From: Cudoniella acicularis
Taxonomy: Eukaryota > Ascomycota > Leotiomycetes > Helotiales > Helotiaceae
Reading direction: 5' to 3'
DNA length: 25,691 nt
Assembly: GCA_013054445.1 (NCBI GenBank)
Contig: JAAMPI010000793.1
Span: 1 to 25,691 of the forward strand
Part shown: positions 1 to 11,981 of the stretch, one piece after another
Layout: the number at the start of each line of letters is the position of its first letter
Position numbering within the stretch: the stretch's first letter is position 1
Notes under the pieces: model-generated
The model's input: the letters and a program-made list of their open reading frames with translations, nothing else
Told to the model about the DNA's origin: nothing
Database searches by the model: none
Position numbers and translations under genes: made by a program

Positions 1-1148
1 TTGTGACTTCGTTAATGTTTTCCGCAATTGTCAGTGTAGGTTGTTGGGGGGGGAAGGACAAGCGGATTTGAAATTAGACAAAAGTTATTTATTGATCACC
101 CTCGTTATACAATTGCCTTGGAGCGTAAAGGCCGTTATATGACCGCTCTTGCTGAGGTAAATTAAGCCAAGTAATATGCAAGGGTGGGTGTAGTTAAATT
201 TATAGCTTGAATCAATACTGTTGACAACATCAGATATTTATACAGAGCATGTCGGAATGTTCCTAAGGCTGAAAATGTACTTAATTATATCAATTTTGAG
301 GCATGGTTTGGAATTTGTCGATGATAGATAAATTCCACACTTTCTTTCCCCTAAAGGAGGATGGGGAAAGGGGACTAGCTCTCCAACTCAAATTCACTAC
401 AAAATTCTAACCAAATCATCTCATACCAATACGAATTCTCCGCAATGTACCGGATTTCTTTTCATATAAAATTACCTTCTCTGAACAAACCTTTTCTTCA
501 TTTTATTCTTTAGCAAAAAGGGGGGAGAAAAAAAGGGGGAACGCGGGGGACGACGAGATTTGAGTTCATCCCTATTTTAAGACGGGCTTATATAACAATT
601 CCACATAAGAATAAACAGAGAAGATATTCAAATTACTATTCAACTATATTAGAGTGCTTGAAGTGCCTGGAATCAAAACTCCAGATAGCCGTTCAAAAGA
701 TTTGTGAATTCGGAGCAAAATGATTTCCTTCTGAAGCCACGACGTATACAGCTTTAATTGACTGAATTGTAAAATAGTTAGACATGAATTGATTAAAAAC
801 AAATACCCGATTTAACCCAACTATACTGCACTGAGCTCGGACTGCCTAAAGTCTTTTACCAAGCTCATTTTAAGCAAGGTGAGTTGGGAAAAGAAGATAG
901 AGGGGGAAGGTTAATAGGCAATACTTTTCGCTCTTCTTCTCTTTATGCTATCCTTGCTACTCGAAACAGCAATTTTGACACACCAGAACTCTCAATGTCC
1001 CTCTCTCTTATCCAGTCTCTCCGCTACAACCCACCTACACATTCACGTAGTGAATTTACCTCGCCTCGACTTTAGACGAAGCCAACCCGAAATATTTTTG
1101 TTGCACATCGTAACATTTGCTGACGTCATTTTAAGGTTAAGCTACTAT

Positions 1149-1168
1149 GCGCTAGCTTTTTCTAGCGC
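1149..1168. repeat. perfect 7-bp hairpin
   Basis: GCGCTAG (1149-1155) and CTAGCGC (1162-1168) are exact reverse complements around a 6-nt pyrimidine loop. The hairpin sits in gene-free DNA and no function can be assigned. Confidence 0.5.
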
Positions 1169-1817
1169 GCATACTTTAGAAGTCTTATAGTCGCTTGATA
1201 CTTGGTCACTTTTTGGATAAATTACGAGTAGGCTCCCATATGTCACATCTCAACACTTCAAAATATCAGAGCCTTAACAACTTCTGTAGCATTAGAAACT
1301 TCTCGGATCTATCATACGGTTAGTTGCAAATACAGCATAAGAAAAATCTGTCATAATATTCCAAAGTGTATTTTAAAACTACAAAGCTCGGAGGGGGACT
1401 TTACTTCCGTAATATTTGTCCTTGAAAATTGCACTTAAGCCAGAGACAGTACCACAAGCTTCAATTTAAGCCACACGCTAAACTAGCACCATGCAGCTTA
1501 ACTTTAAATCGACGTCAGTTCAAGTGCGACTTGCAACAAGCCGTCTAAGCTTAGCTGCAGTACAGAGTGAATAGCACAATAATGTCAACAAGGGTCATGG
1601 TGACCCCGCAAACCCCGCATTTTCCACTTCCTATAATAGCAACTCCTTCGCTAAACCATCGCCTGTTAGCATAAAATCATAGAGTAAAGCAGCACCCAAT
1701 ATAAGATTGCGAAGTGCAACAAATCTTCAACTTTCGCCAAAGGCGGATTAGACTCGGTAGAGTTGTGAAGAGAATATCTCGCCGCTTTTTCTGGTTTTTA
1801 TACTAGAGCATCAACCA

Positions 1818-1840
1818 GCAAGAGTGTCGCCGACTCTTGC
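1818..1840. repeat. perfect 8-bp hairpin
   Basis: GCAAGAGT (1818-1825) and ACTCTTGC (1833-1840) are exact reverse complements with a 7-nt loop. The second copy of the GACTTGCAACAA direct repeat begins 8 bp further on. No gene is adjacent. Confidence 0.5.
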
Positions 1841-1993
1841 AAAATTGTGACTTGCAACAAAACTTGGGAATTTCATCCGATCACTTGTCGCTCTTTTGTT
1901 AAGAAATTTGGTGACGTGGCAAAGAAGGTCGAATTCACTACTCAACAGAGGAAAAGGTGAACATGTTTACTATAGCAAGGGCAAAGACATGGT

Positions 1994-4309
1994 TCAAAGA
2001 AATGTAGTTCTTCTATTGTGCTGTAAGTCTAATAGAGAAACTACTCTCGGAAATATATTTCGCCTAAGGCGTATTGATTTCCCCCCAACAACATCGCAAC
2101 TACCGCTGATCTCCCCCGTTTGATCAAAGCCCCAAATTGGCTCAATGTTATCACCAACCTCATTCCCAAAAACCCTTCCTGTTCTGAGTCTTCCACTTTT
2201 AAAACCAGTTGTGAATATAATCTCATCAGTTTCGAGCTCAGAACCATCCAAAAAAAAAAAAATAGAATTGGAATTGATGTAGGTGATGGGTGGTTATTTG
2301 ATTTTGATGCGGCTAGAGGCGATGAGAGAGGAGGCTCCAATATCGATGTAGAAACCACCGGCATGATGGATTGCTAGCACGAGGGGAGATGGATGCGGGC
2401 CTTTATGTGTCAGGAAACCAACTGCTTCCAATTTATTGATAAGAGGTTTTTCGTTCGGGGTGAGGGGGGTGCAGGCATCAGACCCAGTTCGTTTAAAGAG
2501 CGTTGCTGGCATTGACATGGCCATCAGATCAGAATCGTCAATAGGCTGGGAAATTTTGGTCGATTAGCAGACTCAATACAAAGGTAATAGTCTTCACACT
2601 CACCGTGCTTTCATTGTAGCGAGCCCCCAGCATTTTATGTACCGCAGCGAGAGAAATAACGTAGGTCGGAGATCGTTGAATTATGGTGACTTCTGCTTTA
2701 TTCCGCAAAAGATCTTGGGAAATGTCGTGCGCGGATGTTCCAGTACCAAAAATTGACACTTTCTTCCTGCATAATCAGGAGAACCTCCTTGGAATTTGAT
2801 TGTGTGAATATATCTGCCCTTAAAATTTTCAATCCCATTGATATGTGGAATTCGGGCTCTAACGAACTAGCACTATATTTTTTCGAAGAGGAAGGAGGTG
2901 AGAAGTCGAGAGGATAAAACTTCCTCCACGCTACTCAGAATAGGAATTCAAGAGGGAGGGGCAAAGGAAAAGGTTGGTTACGCTCGCCGTCCAAGCCTGT
3001 TGCTTGAACAATATGCCTGGGATAAATTTCCCCTATTTTCTGTCAGTTGAGAGGTCATAAGCTTTAGAAATGCAAATACTCACTCTCCGTGATCTCGCCA
3101 TTATTGTTTCTCTCTACCTTCACTGGCCATCGCTTTTTGTCTTCCTCCCAAGCCGAAAACATCAGCCTGGTGCTGTTCCAGACGTTGAGTTGAAGAGCGT
3201 ATTCATAATACTGGAAGCAAGTCAGTTTTTAGTTCAAAATAGCGTGAGTGTTTTTCACAAACTTCTAAAAAGCCTGCTATCTTGTCCTTTGGTGTCAAAA
3301 CCTGTATGTACACCGTCAGTCAACCTCACATTACTCCTTTTGAGCACTTCGGACTTACTGGCCAAGAGATCGGATATGGCAGATAAGACACCCTGTTCAT
3401 CCAACTGGGGTCATGAAGCACGATGTTATGATATCTTAGACGTCAACTGTCTCCAGTACGAGCATTCGTGTCGATGACAAGAGTTGAAATGCCAAGCATT
3501 CCCAAACGACTAGCGGTCATCAGGCCACTATGACCTGCCCCTATTTCAAGATAAGTTTGAAGTTTTAATACATTGGGAAGTTCGGGTATACCAACTATCA
3601 AAACTGCTGGTTGCTCATGGATGAACTCCCTTTCCTCGTCTCGGAACTCTTTCCAATTTTTGCCTTCTCCCTCGACTTCGGTTTCGGGGACTGCATGAAA
3701 AGGTCTTGTAAGACCAGTCATGAATGGAGAATTTTTTAGTTCATATAGCGTAGTGAACATGGTGTAGACCCTCCATTCGTCGCTATTTTCAACGTCTTGA
3801 ATCAATCGCATTACTCCCTTTCCAATTCCTTTTGTAATTATCTTGAAGGTAATGGAGGCTTGTACGCACTTGACACTTTCAACCGGATGAATATTGGCAA
3901 TTGATGAATCCTTTCCAATCTCAAGTCCGAATTTTTTGATATTGCATGGCTCTCCACTACCCTCAATATATGAAGTGACTTCTTTCGGACCATTCAAGGA
4001 AATCAGTTCGGTGTTTGAAAGGCCAATATGATCTCCCCAATAACTTGTCGAAGCCATCAATGAAGACAGTGCCTGGTAGTTTCCTTTCTCGAAAGAAGCA
4101 TTGAGGCGGCTGATAATATTGATTCCAATCTCTCTGGTTTCGGCAGGCGATTCGGGCAAAGCTGCCGTGCTTACTTTTGGGTATTCTGCTGCAGGTATAC
4201 CGAAGGAGCACTCCTGGAGTAAAGGTTCTGACTTTTGATTTTTTGACATGAGAATGCTTCTGGCAGCACCTTCTGGTGGTGGTCCAGAGTGGTCCAGAAC
4301 TGACCCCAT
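1994..4309 (-). pseudogene. decayed flavin-dependent monooxygenase (FMO-like) gene
   Basis: The family is FAD/NADPH-dependent monooxygenases of fungal accessory metabolism. From the ATG at 4309, about 200 residues resemble the N-terminal extension (SnoaL/NTF2-like) found on fungal members. These are followed by the FAD motif VLIVG/AGHSG (split by an intron), TPKDKIAGFLE, RHIVQATG, the NADPH-site motif IFGTGTSAHD, GGFYIDIGASSLIA and the C-terminal DGSELETDEIIFTTGF. Introns fitting the homology are 3591-3541, 3358-3302, 3262-3211, 3083-3033 and 2603-2546; a 123-nt segment (2981-2859) may be a sixth. Lesions are TGA at 3445-3443 where the family has Trp (GDS-W), a one-base frame loss near 2757-2766 just before the NADPH motif, TAA at 2296-2294 followed by a T13 tract (minus strand) and lost sequence, and a scrambled C-terminus near 2040-2090. 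Several independent breaks make a working product very unlikely. The substrate cannot be inferred. Confidence 0.85.
3541..3591 (-). other. 51-nt in-frame intron inside the FAD-binding motif of the monooxygenase pseudogene
   Basis: Without splicing, the reading frame runs through 17 extra residues between VLIVG and GAGHSG. Removing GTATAC...AATAG restores the canonical GAGHSG dinucleotide-binding loop. The intron length is a multiple of three and it contains no stop codon, so a simple ORF caller would keep it as coding. Confidence 0.8.
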
Positions 4310-5821
4310 TTTGCTATAGTTCAAAGTAAGGCCGAGATGAGCTTGAGAGAATCGGTGGAGATGTCCACCAGTCAGAAAGATACAGCGTGGAAATAACTTT
4401 CGAAGAAGGAGGGTTCAGGATTCGGCGATCGAGGAAAATATTGAAACTGAAGCAATTGCGGAGCAACTGCAAATGAGACGTTTGACAACCGGAATACTTG
4501 GGAGATTTCGAGTGTGAAACGACTCCTTTATGGAAGCACATCAGGAACGTTAATGAAAGTAGGAGTTACTTTTCGGAAGATCTCATGACGTTGGGAGAAG
4601 GGCGAGTAATAGGGAAGGGGGTGAAGACTCGGACAAAAAGATACTGTATACATAGCACTGTCCTCTTTCTTTGAGATTCAACACCGTTTGAAAACACAAC
4701 AGCATTGGTGATACTAAAATTAGTGTTTAGTAATATTACGTCTCCATTGCACCTAATGTACCTACCCGGGAAGGTACGATACCTAGGTAACGCGAACGCG
4801 AAGAGTAGCCGCCACTTCCGAAAACGATCTTGGAAAGTAAACTCGTTTTAGTCTTTCCTGAGGCTCGGCGAGGTGGCGTCCTGATTCCTAATTATGAAAG
4901 AGAGTTAGGCACCCATAGTCCACCCCCCTGCCCCCCCCCGGTTTAGTTAGTTCCATCACCAGATTTTGCTGGCCCAACTGGCAAGTGAAGGGATAGGGGG
5001 GGATAGCAGGTGGTCTGTTGGCATTTGTAATTAACGTGCTCCATGAGCTTCTCAAAGCTGAGTTGTTTGCTCCCGTTGAATCCGTAATATATTTTCATGC
5101 TGCCTAGGTAAGTTGAACCCGGATCCCGGCTCTCAGGAAAAATTAGGCTGGGTAAGTAAGAGTTTTGAACAGCTGAGTAAAAGATAATCTAGTGAAAGAT
5201 ATAAGGGGTCCCAAAAATAATAAACAATCAACCCAAGCGGATGCTGTTCGACTTCAGTTGGGCACTCTCCATATTAATCGTTTTTGTAGACCTCGGCCAA
5301 GACTCGGCGACATCTCCACTGCTCTACATACGGAAAGTGAGTTCAGGTGTTTGGGGAGGGCGAGGAGGAGCGGAACACGAGAGCGGCCCGACGTGCTAGG
5401 TTCAGGGGAAATATTTTAGTCAGGGGTAGCAATATGGGTCAACAGGGAAGGGTGAGCCTCTCTTCTAGAAGCCTAAACATCAAGTGGAAAATCAAGAGAA
5501 CAGCAAGATACGAGGCTCCAACTGAATGAAGTGGGTAACACATCGTGCACTGCATAAACCGAGTTTTCTTTTGCGACAGATGCACTGGTACATAACCCGA
5601 GGAAAGAAATATGTCAAGTCTTATGTTCTATATCAGACAGCTAAAAAAAAGACAGCTGGAATCTTAATATTAAGTTCCATCAAGATTTATTTTGTTCTCC
5701 CTGGTTGTAGACGATGAATATAATCCTTACTGCTTCTCCTCGGCCTCAGCCTTAGAGGAGCCGAACCTGGAGATAATTAGTTTTAATTTTCAAGACATCG
5801 TGCTTCCGGATTGGTGAAAAC
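4310..5821. other. intergenic spacer between monooxygenase pseudogene and aminotransferase
   Basis: No recognisable gene is present. The short open frames here encode low-complexity or basic sequence without family features. There is a C-run cluster at 4923-4939 and a G7 run at 4996-5002. This spacer would hold the promoter of the decayed monooxygenase (left end) and the 3' untranslated region of the aminotransferase (right end). Confidence 0.55.
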
Positions 5822-7475
5822 TCACTTCTGGAGAACTCGTTCGATACCATCCAGTCCCATCTTCAAGGTATCCATCTTTGGTCCATAACTGAATCGGACG
5901 AAGTGGTGGCAAGGGCTATCGAACAAATCTCTTCTCTTGCTAGGATTCAAATCGAAGAAAATGCCGGGGACGACAATAACTCTCTCTTCCAAGCAGGCCT
6001 GGAAAAAGTTCAATCCGTCACTGATGGAGTCAGGAAGGCCTTCAAGATCGAGCCAGAGATAAAATGTAGAATCAGGAACTGTCTCGATCTTGAATCCCAT
6101 GGCGCGGAGGCGCTCTACGACGTAGTCTCTCTTGTCACGGAAATGAGTTTGAAGAGCTTTCATCTCCGTGAGGACCTTGTTAGGCTCGAGCATGGGAATC
6201 GCAGCCTCTTGGAAAGGCACATTGGCTCCACCATCAAGGTAAGATCCGCAAGAGCCAATAGCTTTGATGAATTCCTAAATAAGCGTCAGCGTGATATCAC
6301 ACGTCAAATGAACACCCGGAACTTTCTTACCTTGGGACCAACAATCCATGCAATTCTCCAACCTGGAAGTCTGAATCGCTTGGTAAGGCCGTCGATGATC
6401 AAAACGTCATCCTCATCAACATCGTCAATGTTGTCAGCAGCACTGATGGTGGTACCATCACAATCACTGGTGTAGTTGTAGCCACCGTAGAACTCATCCA
6501 TGACCAAAGTCGCCCTGTCACGGCAAATGTCTTGAATTTCTGCAAGTTCAGGATTCTTGACGACCTTTCCAGTGGGATTTCGAGGGTTCGAAGTCAAGAT
6601 AACGGAAGTACCACGCGCAATCTCTTCGGCGATTTTGTCAGGGTGGATATGGTAACCATCTGCCTCGGCCAAAGGAGAAGGAATGGCTGCAAACTACAGC
6701 ATGATTAGCTGCTTTCCGAAGAAAGATGATAGAGGAAAGCCCAAATTTCAAACTTACATTCTTGAACAGCGACAACATCTCGTTATACGCCGTGTAATCT
6801 GGAATGAAGAAGCCTAAATAGGCATTGTTCAGAACAGCTGCAATTCGGATCAAGCCAGCTCTGCCACCTGGGACAATACAAACATTCTCCCAGGTATATT
6901 TAGACTCCTTGCCCTCTCTGTGGTGTGCGTTGTACAGATTTGCGACCGCAGCGCGCAAACCCTTGATTCCAGCTGTCGGTCCGTATTCCCTTCCAGTCAT
7001 GGTAACATCGACGGTATGTGGTCTTTCAAAACTGCCTTCGATATCGTCATCAACTTCGGGAGCACCTTGTCCAAGGTTTGCCCACTTGTCGGGCTCATCG
7101 AGAAAACCATGCTCGTACTATCAACCCGATTAGCATCTGTATTGTTTTTCAAGGAGGACGCTAAGCTTACAGCTCGTTCTGTGCACCAAATCACACCTGT
7201 CGACGCACGAGTTGGATCAAGTCCAGCGTGGGATTTGTGTCCTTCGTGGGCATTGCGGAACTGGCGATGAATCTTGGAGTTGGTTTCTGACCAAAGCAAT
7301 CAGTAACAGCCTCTGTTTGAGGCATATTTTTATACACCTGTGCTAAGGAAGTCGAGAGAGCAAGTAACTTACCATTGGCACTGGGTTCATGAGTGCTAAA
7401 CCTTCGCGTGCGGGTAGACTCCCTTGGAACTCCAGAAGAGCGATTCATTGAGAATTTGCGGTTGTTGAAGGACAT
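5822..7475 (-). CDS. PLP-dependent class I/II aminotransferase
   Basis: This is a fold-type I pyridoxal-phosphate aminotransferase; the donor and acceptor are unknown. Five exons (7475-7373, 7286-7171, 7117-6758, 6693-6331, 6274-5822) join in frame to 464 residues. All four introns are GT-AG (86, 53, 63 and 56 bp). Motifs in order: TGREYGPTAGIKGLR near the N-terminal third, NPRNPTG (about 229-235), MDEFYGGY with the cofactor Asp259 and Tyr262, the Schiff-base lysine Lys298 in DGLTKRFRLPGWR, and the carboxylate-binding Arg441 in FVRFSYG. All expected catalytic residues are present. The first 35 residues are Arg/Ser-rich; they could be a mitochondrial presequence or a non-conserved tail, so the ATG at 7475 is the least certain point. 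It lies downstream of vph1 on the same strand, 606 bp away. It resembles aspartate/aromatic aminotransferase-like fungal proteins, and a finer substrate assignment is not justified. Confidence 0.9.
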
Positions 7476-8081
7476 GATTGCTGGCAGAGGGCTGCTCTAG
7501 TTGTCTATGTACCTTATTGATGTTAACTGACAGGTGGGAATGTTTTGCAAGTGAGGGGTAAGCTGAAAAAGCAGACACGTTCACGAACAAAGGAGGGCAC
7601 GTTTCGCGGGGTGAAGGATTCGTGGGCTTTTAAGATACTCGTATTGTGCAGTCGCTGACGAGTGTGGACGGCGGATGCAGGAGCAAGGCTGTGCCCCGCA
7701 ACGCGGGCAGAGAGCAGCGAGCTCCAAGCGGTGAGGAAAAGCAATTCTTATCGACAGTGATAGCCCGTCCAGAAGAAGCAATTTCGATTGCCGGCACCCC
7801 ACAAATCATGAGAAAGCTTGAATGGTGCCACAACATCAAATCCAGCAGGTCGGCGGTTTCGCCATGCAGACGTCAGCCGCCCAGCGAATCAGCTTTTGGG
7901 AATTTACCCGTGGGATTCTGCAAAACAGGGTCTCCAATCGCGCTCAGCTGCGCCAAATGACTACATGCATGAAAATACTCGGCGAGGAAAGAGTTTACAA
8001 TATAGTTACGTGACGACAACGTCTTAATTCTACAGGACAGTCTTAGAGAAAAAAAAGAAATCCGACGGGTGCCACAGAGCA
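7476..8081. other. intergenic spacer, aminotransferase promoter side and vph1 3' side
   Basis: About 600 bp lie between the aminotransferase start and the vph1 stop, both on the minus strand. Many overlapping short open frames occur on both strands, but none shows family features. I see no clear TATA element upstream of the aminotransferase. Confidence 0.5.
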
Positions 8082-10802
8082 TTAGGAAATATCTGCGGCT
8101 GCCTCGTCATCCTCCAACATCTGCGCGAACGAAAATGGCTCAAACGGAATTCCATCACCCATGAAATGCTTGCTCATTGCCTCCACCCAGTGCAAACGTA
8201 AGCTGTGCAACATGGCGCTAGTACCTTCCATAACAACCAATACAGCAATGGTCAGGAAGAACCATGCGGTAAAGGTAACAACAATCATAAAAACCCCGAG
8301 TGCGCCGGTAGTATTCAGCCCAATCGCCAATGTCATGGTCCATAAAACGACGGAGAGTTGTTGATGGGCAAGTGAAAGGGCCCACAGGCGGAGGTAGGAT
8401 GCAGTGTGAGAAACACAGTTGAGACAGAATTCTAGGATTCGTTAGCAATGTCGTTTCAGAGATGTGGACTCAGGTAACATACCAATCGTGTGAATTACTT
8501 GATGGATCATAACCTCAGAAAACTCGAACTCTTCGTGTTCCTCATCTCCGATATCTTGTGTAATCATAGCAACACCTTCCCCGTCGCTGGCAAGACTGGC
8601 TCTCCCATCAAGAGTATTACTGTCATCGTCGTCTGCATCGAGTGCGCTGACTCGGGATGTTTCCCCAATACCTCTATAGCCCTGCGCCCGCGCCCTGTTG
8701 TGCTCCCATCGGAGATAGAAAGGCTTCAAGAAAAGCAGAATTGGGACCTGAATAACAGCTACAAGCACGAGTACTTGCTGAAGAGGCCCCTGGCCAGGGT
8801 ACAAAGGTTCTTCGACAGTCCCGGGCGAGAGGAACATGTAAATCAGCATGTTCAAAAGCCCAGGTGGAGACTCTCCTATCGCATACCAATCGACTGACCA
8901 TTTGTAGATGATGGTGAAAACGAGATAACCAAAAATAGACTGGAAGAATATCATCCCTGGGACGAAAACGCCCCAGATGTCAATTGGTGTCTTGAAATGG
9001 CGGGCATTGATATAAGACAGACACAATGAGTATGTCATATGCGCCCATCCCATCAAAATACTGAGCTTCATCTTGTAACTGTTGGAAAACAAGAGATCGT
9101 TTTCTGTGCCGTGCCACATCCAATCCATACCGAATGGATAGCGGTAGTCGGATTTCAATGCTGCCACCACTGTTTGTCCCTCTTTCCATCCATCAGGTAC
9201 TTGCCATTCCCAAGCGCTGGGGAAGAAAGAGAAGGATTTCGAGAAAACATCGTTGTATATAAGGCCCGTGTACATGGAGAATATGCCCATCATGAGCATG
9301 ATGTAACGTCCGTAAAATGCCATCGAGAAGAGTTCGTCTCGGACCTTCTTCAAGGGCTTCTCCCAGTAAATCATTGCTGATGCAGCACATACCATCAAGA
9401 ATCCGTGTCCGAAGTCACCGAACATGACAGCGAAAAGGAAAGGAAAGGTAACGATAGTTGGTAGACCAGGGTTGACCTCTTGGTACTTTGCGGTTCCATA
9501 AGCATTGATAATCGTTTGGAACCCTTCAGTGAACCTGTTGGTCTTCTGGTAAGTGGGTGGAGTCTTGTTTGTCCTGATTTCGTTGATAATCGAGGGAACG
9601 GACAGCCCGGCCCTGTTGTTCACGTCGTGTAGTGTCGACTTGATCAAAGCAAGGGAATTGGTTGGGCACCACGCTTCAGCAATCAAGGTTTTCCGAGCTT
9701 GATCATAGGAGAAGAGATTAAGAGTTTGGTAGGCTGCCTTCTCTTTCTTGATGATGACCATCCAAGCGGCCAGACTTTGAGCAATCTGGGTAAGCTCCGC
9801 ATCAAGTGTAGTCTTAGTGTTTTTAAGAACACTACCAAGATCACCTAGTCGGGTATTTACTTCGTGAATCTGATCGCGGCGGAGGTCGCTATTTTCATCA
9901 ACGCTGTAAAGATCAGCTCCAAGGGATTCCGAAATCTTCCTAATCTTCGCAATAATCTCTTTGCCATGGGCGAAGATAACGAAAACATTCTTGTTCACCT
10001 CCTCATTGTTTGTAGGATCGACAAGGGCTTCAGGAATCTCGGTCTGGTTCATATAGAGGTTGCCTCGGAGAGTACGCCAGAGAATGCGCTCAAATGCGGC
10101 GACACGATCCCTAGGAATCACACCTGCTACAAACCCGATGTTCATGACCGAAAAGGATCTTTCAGCATCACCGTTCTGCCCTTGTCCATGCTGTTCGACG
10201 TCCTGAAGCAATGGTGCATCATCGTTATCTGTCGAGGCTCGAATTTCCTCAACATTTCCGTGGGCCCTGTCGAAAAATCCACCGGCCTCTCGCAAAACAC
10301 ACCTCCATTCAATCAACTCGACCTCCCGTTTCTTCAATGTTTCGTAGCTGTCGTTCAATGATGCGACGCGTTGTTCGAGACTTTGACTTCGGTCGGAAAG
10401 TTCATCGATTTCGGATGCAGATGGAGATGCCAGCGAATCAACATCAAAATCTATCTTTCGCAAGGGAATACCAGCCTTTTCCATCTGCGCGTGAAAGTAA
10501 CCTAGTCTATATTAGAGATGTAAACTTAGTGCATTGCAGCACTTACGTAGCTGTCTCTCAACATTGTCGAGCCTCCTTATCTCTTGGGTGAAGGTTCGCT
10601 GGAAAGCAGTAACGTCCGAGTTGAGCTATCAATCATCAGTACCAAGCTTACTATCACATTTCTCGATACCTACATCGCGGAATTGAACTTGCCCAAGCTC
10701 TCCCAACGCATTGACAACCTCGCGACCGATTTCCTTAGCAACATAGAGCTGCACCATGCTCATGTCCGCAGACCTGAACATGGTGTCTTGAGTGGGTGCC
10801 AT
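8082..10802 (-). CDS. vph1: V-type proton ATPase subunit a (Vph1/Stv1 family)
   Basis: This is the membrane Vo-sector subunit a of the vacuolar/Golgi H+-ATPase, which forms the proton half-channels and links Vo to the peripheral stalk. Exons 10802-10674, 10625-10547, 10501-8483 and 8431-8082 join in frame to 858 residues; introns are 48, 45 and 51 bp. The start is firm: the first exon encodes [20 protein letters not shown], the usual opening of fungal subunit a. The N-terminal half (to about residue 410) is cytosolic with coiled-coil stretches. The C-terminal half has several hydrophobic segments, beginning near [20 protein letters not shown]. The essential channel arginine is Arg757 in [12 protein letters not shown], equivalent to yeast Vph1p Arg735. 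The last intron falls just before this segment, in codon 743. Length and motifs match the family and nothing is damaged. Yeast has two paralogues, Vph1 (vacuole) and Stv1 (Golgi); most filamentous ascomycetes are expected to have one. Confidence 0.97.
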
Positions 10803-10950
10803 GGTGACGTAGAACAGGCTGCGTCAGCCAGAACCTCGACGATGGCAGTTGAAGCTCGATGGCGTTCTGATGGGAGGTTGATGAAGTTCTTCAAGGTTCG
10901 TCGTCCCAAGCTCCCGACTCGTCATTAGGTAGAGACATCTAGCTTGTAAA

Positions 10951-10956
10951 CACGTG
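10951..10956. promoter_or_regulatory. CACGTG E-box upstream of vph1
   Basis: A palindromic CACGTG lies about 150 bp upstream of the vph1 start codon. It is the generic binding site of bHLH factors. Function here is an inference; a hexamer occurs by chance every few kilobases. Confidence 0.25.
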
Positions 10957-11502
10957 AGCCAAAGCCTGAGGCTCTAAGTGTTCATGCATGTCCCAAAATA
11001 ACCTAGTGCATCACATTTTCGTCCGTGCCCTAATAGATTATTATTCGCAGAACTTTTTGCAAAACCGTGCTCGCCCGTGACCACAACCTATAAAATTTGA
11101 ACGCTCGTTCTGAGAGTTGCACAACAATTACTTTAAGGAATATCGAAGTATCTCAACCACATAGGAAATTCTAGCTAGTTAAATTAATCAAGCGAGCTTT
11201 CACTCCACGACTCTACGATCCTCGATTCTTAGTTCTGTGCCAGTAAGCCACTTAGAGTCAACGAGGACAGAGTTTCTGTTTCTAATCTTTCTCACTCTTG
11301 TATATGCTTCCATATCTGAAAAGCCGGAAAACTTGCTTTCACAGAGCAAAACAATTCCTTGAGCACGAAAAATTAAAGGCATATTCGGGATGGATTTAAA
11401 ATTTCCTTGTCATAGACCTAATTGCTGTGATTACCTTAACAACTTTTATGCATTTTAAACCGCGAGCTCGAAATTTCTTTTTCTAGTAAAATTTGGGCTG
11501 TT

Positions 11503-11522
11503 CGGCATCGAGAGGAATGCCG
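11503..11522. repeat. 6-bp hairpin
   Basis: CGGCAT (11503-11508) and ATGCCG (11517-11522) are perfect reverse complements with an 8-nt loop, in gene-free DNA. Such a short stem can arise by chance. Confidence 0.35.
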
Positions 11523-11981
11523 CCATATATAGATCTCTTAAAATGGAATTTTCATGCCACGTTTTCAATGCAATTATTGGAGTCTTGGCTGAGTGGCTGA
11601 GTGAAAATGAAGCTCTCTGTTGCATGTCGCAACATCACGTTTTTTAATCCACATGATATTGCGAATCAGGAATTCGGAATCTTGCAATCTTGATTTATTT
11701 AAGGGTGGTTTATGCGCTGGCCTTCAGACGCCCAGACACCTATATTTGAGTCAAATATGCTGGTCTAGGCTGAATCAGCTGAAGCTTGCACAACTCAAGA
11801 TTTCGCGGCATCCTTTGTCTTTAAAAATTATGAGGGTATTATCTTCAAGGAAGGTCTTTAGACCTATTTAGATGTGCCAATACTATGCTTAAAACAGAAT
11901 GTTTTTTCCCACCCGCTCACTTCACTTCAAATTCTTATTCCTTGCGGATGTTTCCAGGAAGACTGACTTTTGAAAAGAATC

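Larger units (their letters stand above)
1..1990. other. gene-free AT-rich stretch
   Basis: No frame on either strand gives a recognisable protein, and the few open frames are short and start at non-ATG codons. The stretch holds homopolymer runs, two small perfect hairpins (1149-1168 and 1818-1840) and a 12-bp direct repeat GACTTGCAACAA (1528-1539 and 1849-1860). I see no terminal repeats or transposase remnants. It lies downstream of the decayed monooxygenase and could be old degraded repeat DNA, but nothing visible proves this. Confidence 0.6.

Noticed and set aside
1994..4309. Repeat-induced point mutation as the cause of the stop codons
   Set aside because: The clear Trp-to-stop change is TGG to TGA, which on the other strand is a C followed by C, not the CpA context preferred by RIP; the other lesions are indels. 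A dinucleotide-index calculation would be needed to test it properly.
4923..5002. C-run and G-run pair as a regulatory or telomere-like element
   Set aside because: Simple homopolymer runs without periodic repeats; no telomere unit such as TTAGGG arrays is present.
11586..11606. TGGCTGAGTGG resembles a tRNA A-box
   Set aside because: No B-box (GGTTCRA) follows within about 90 bases, and no acceptor or T arm can be folded; the A-box-like string is part of a short GGCTGAGT direct repeat.
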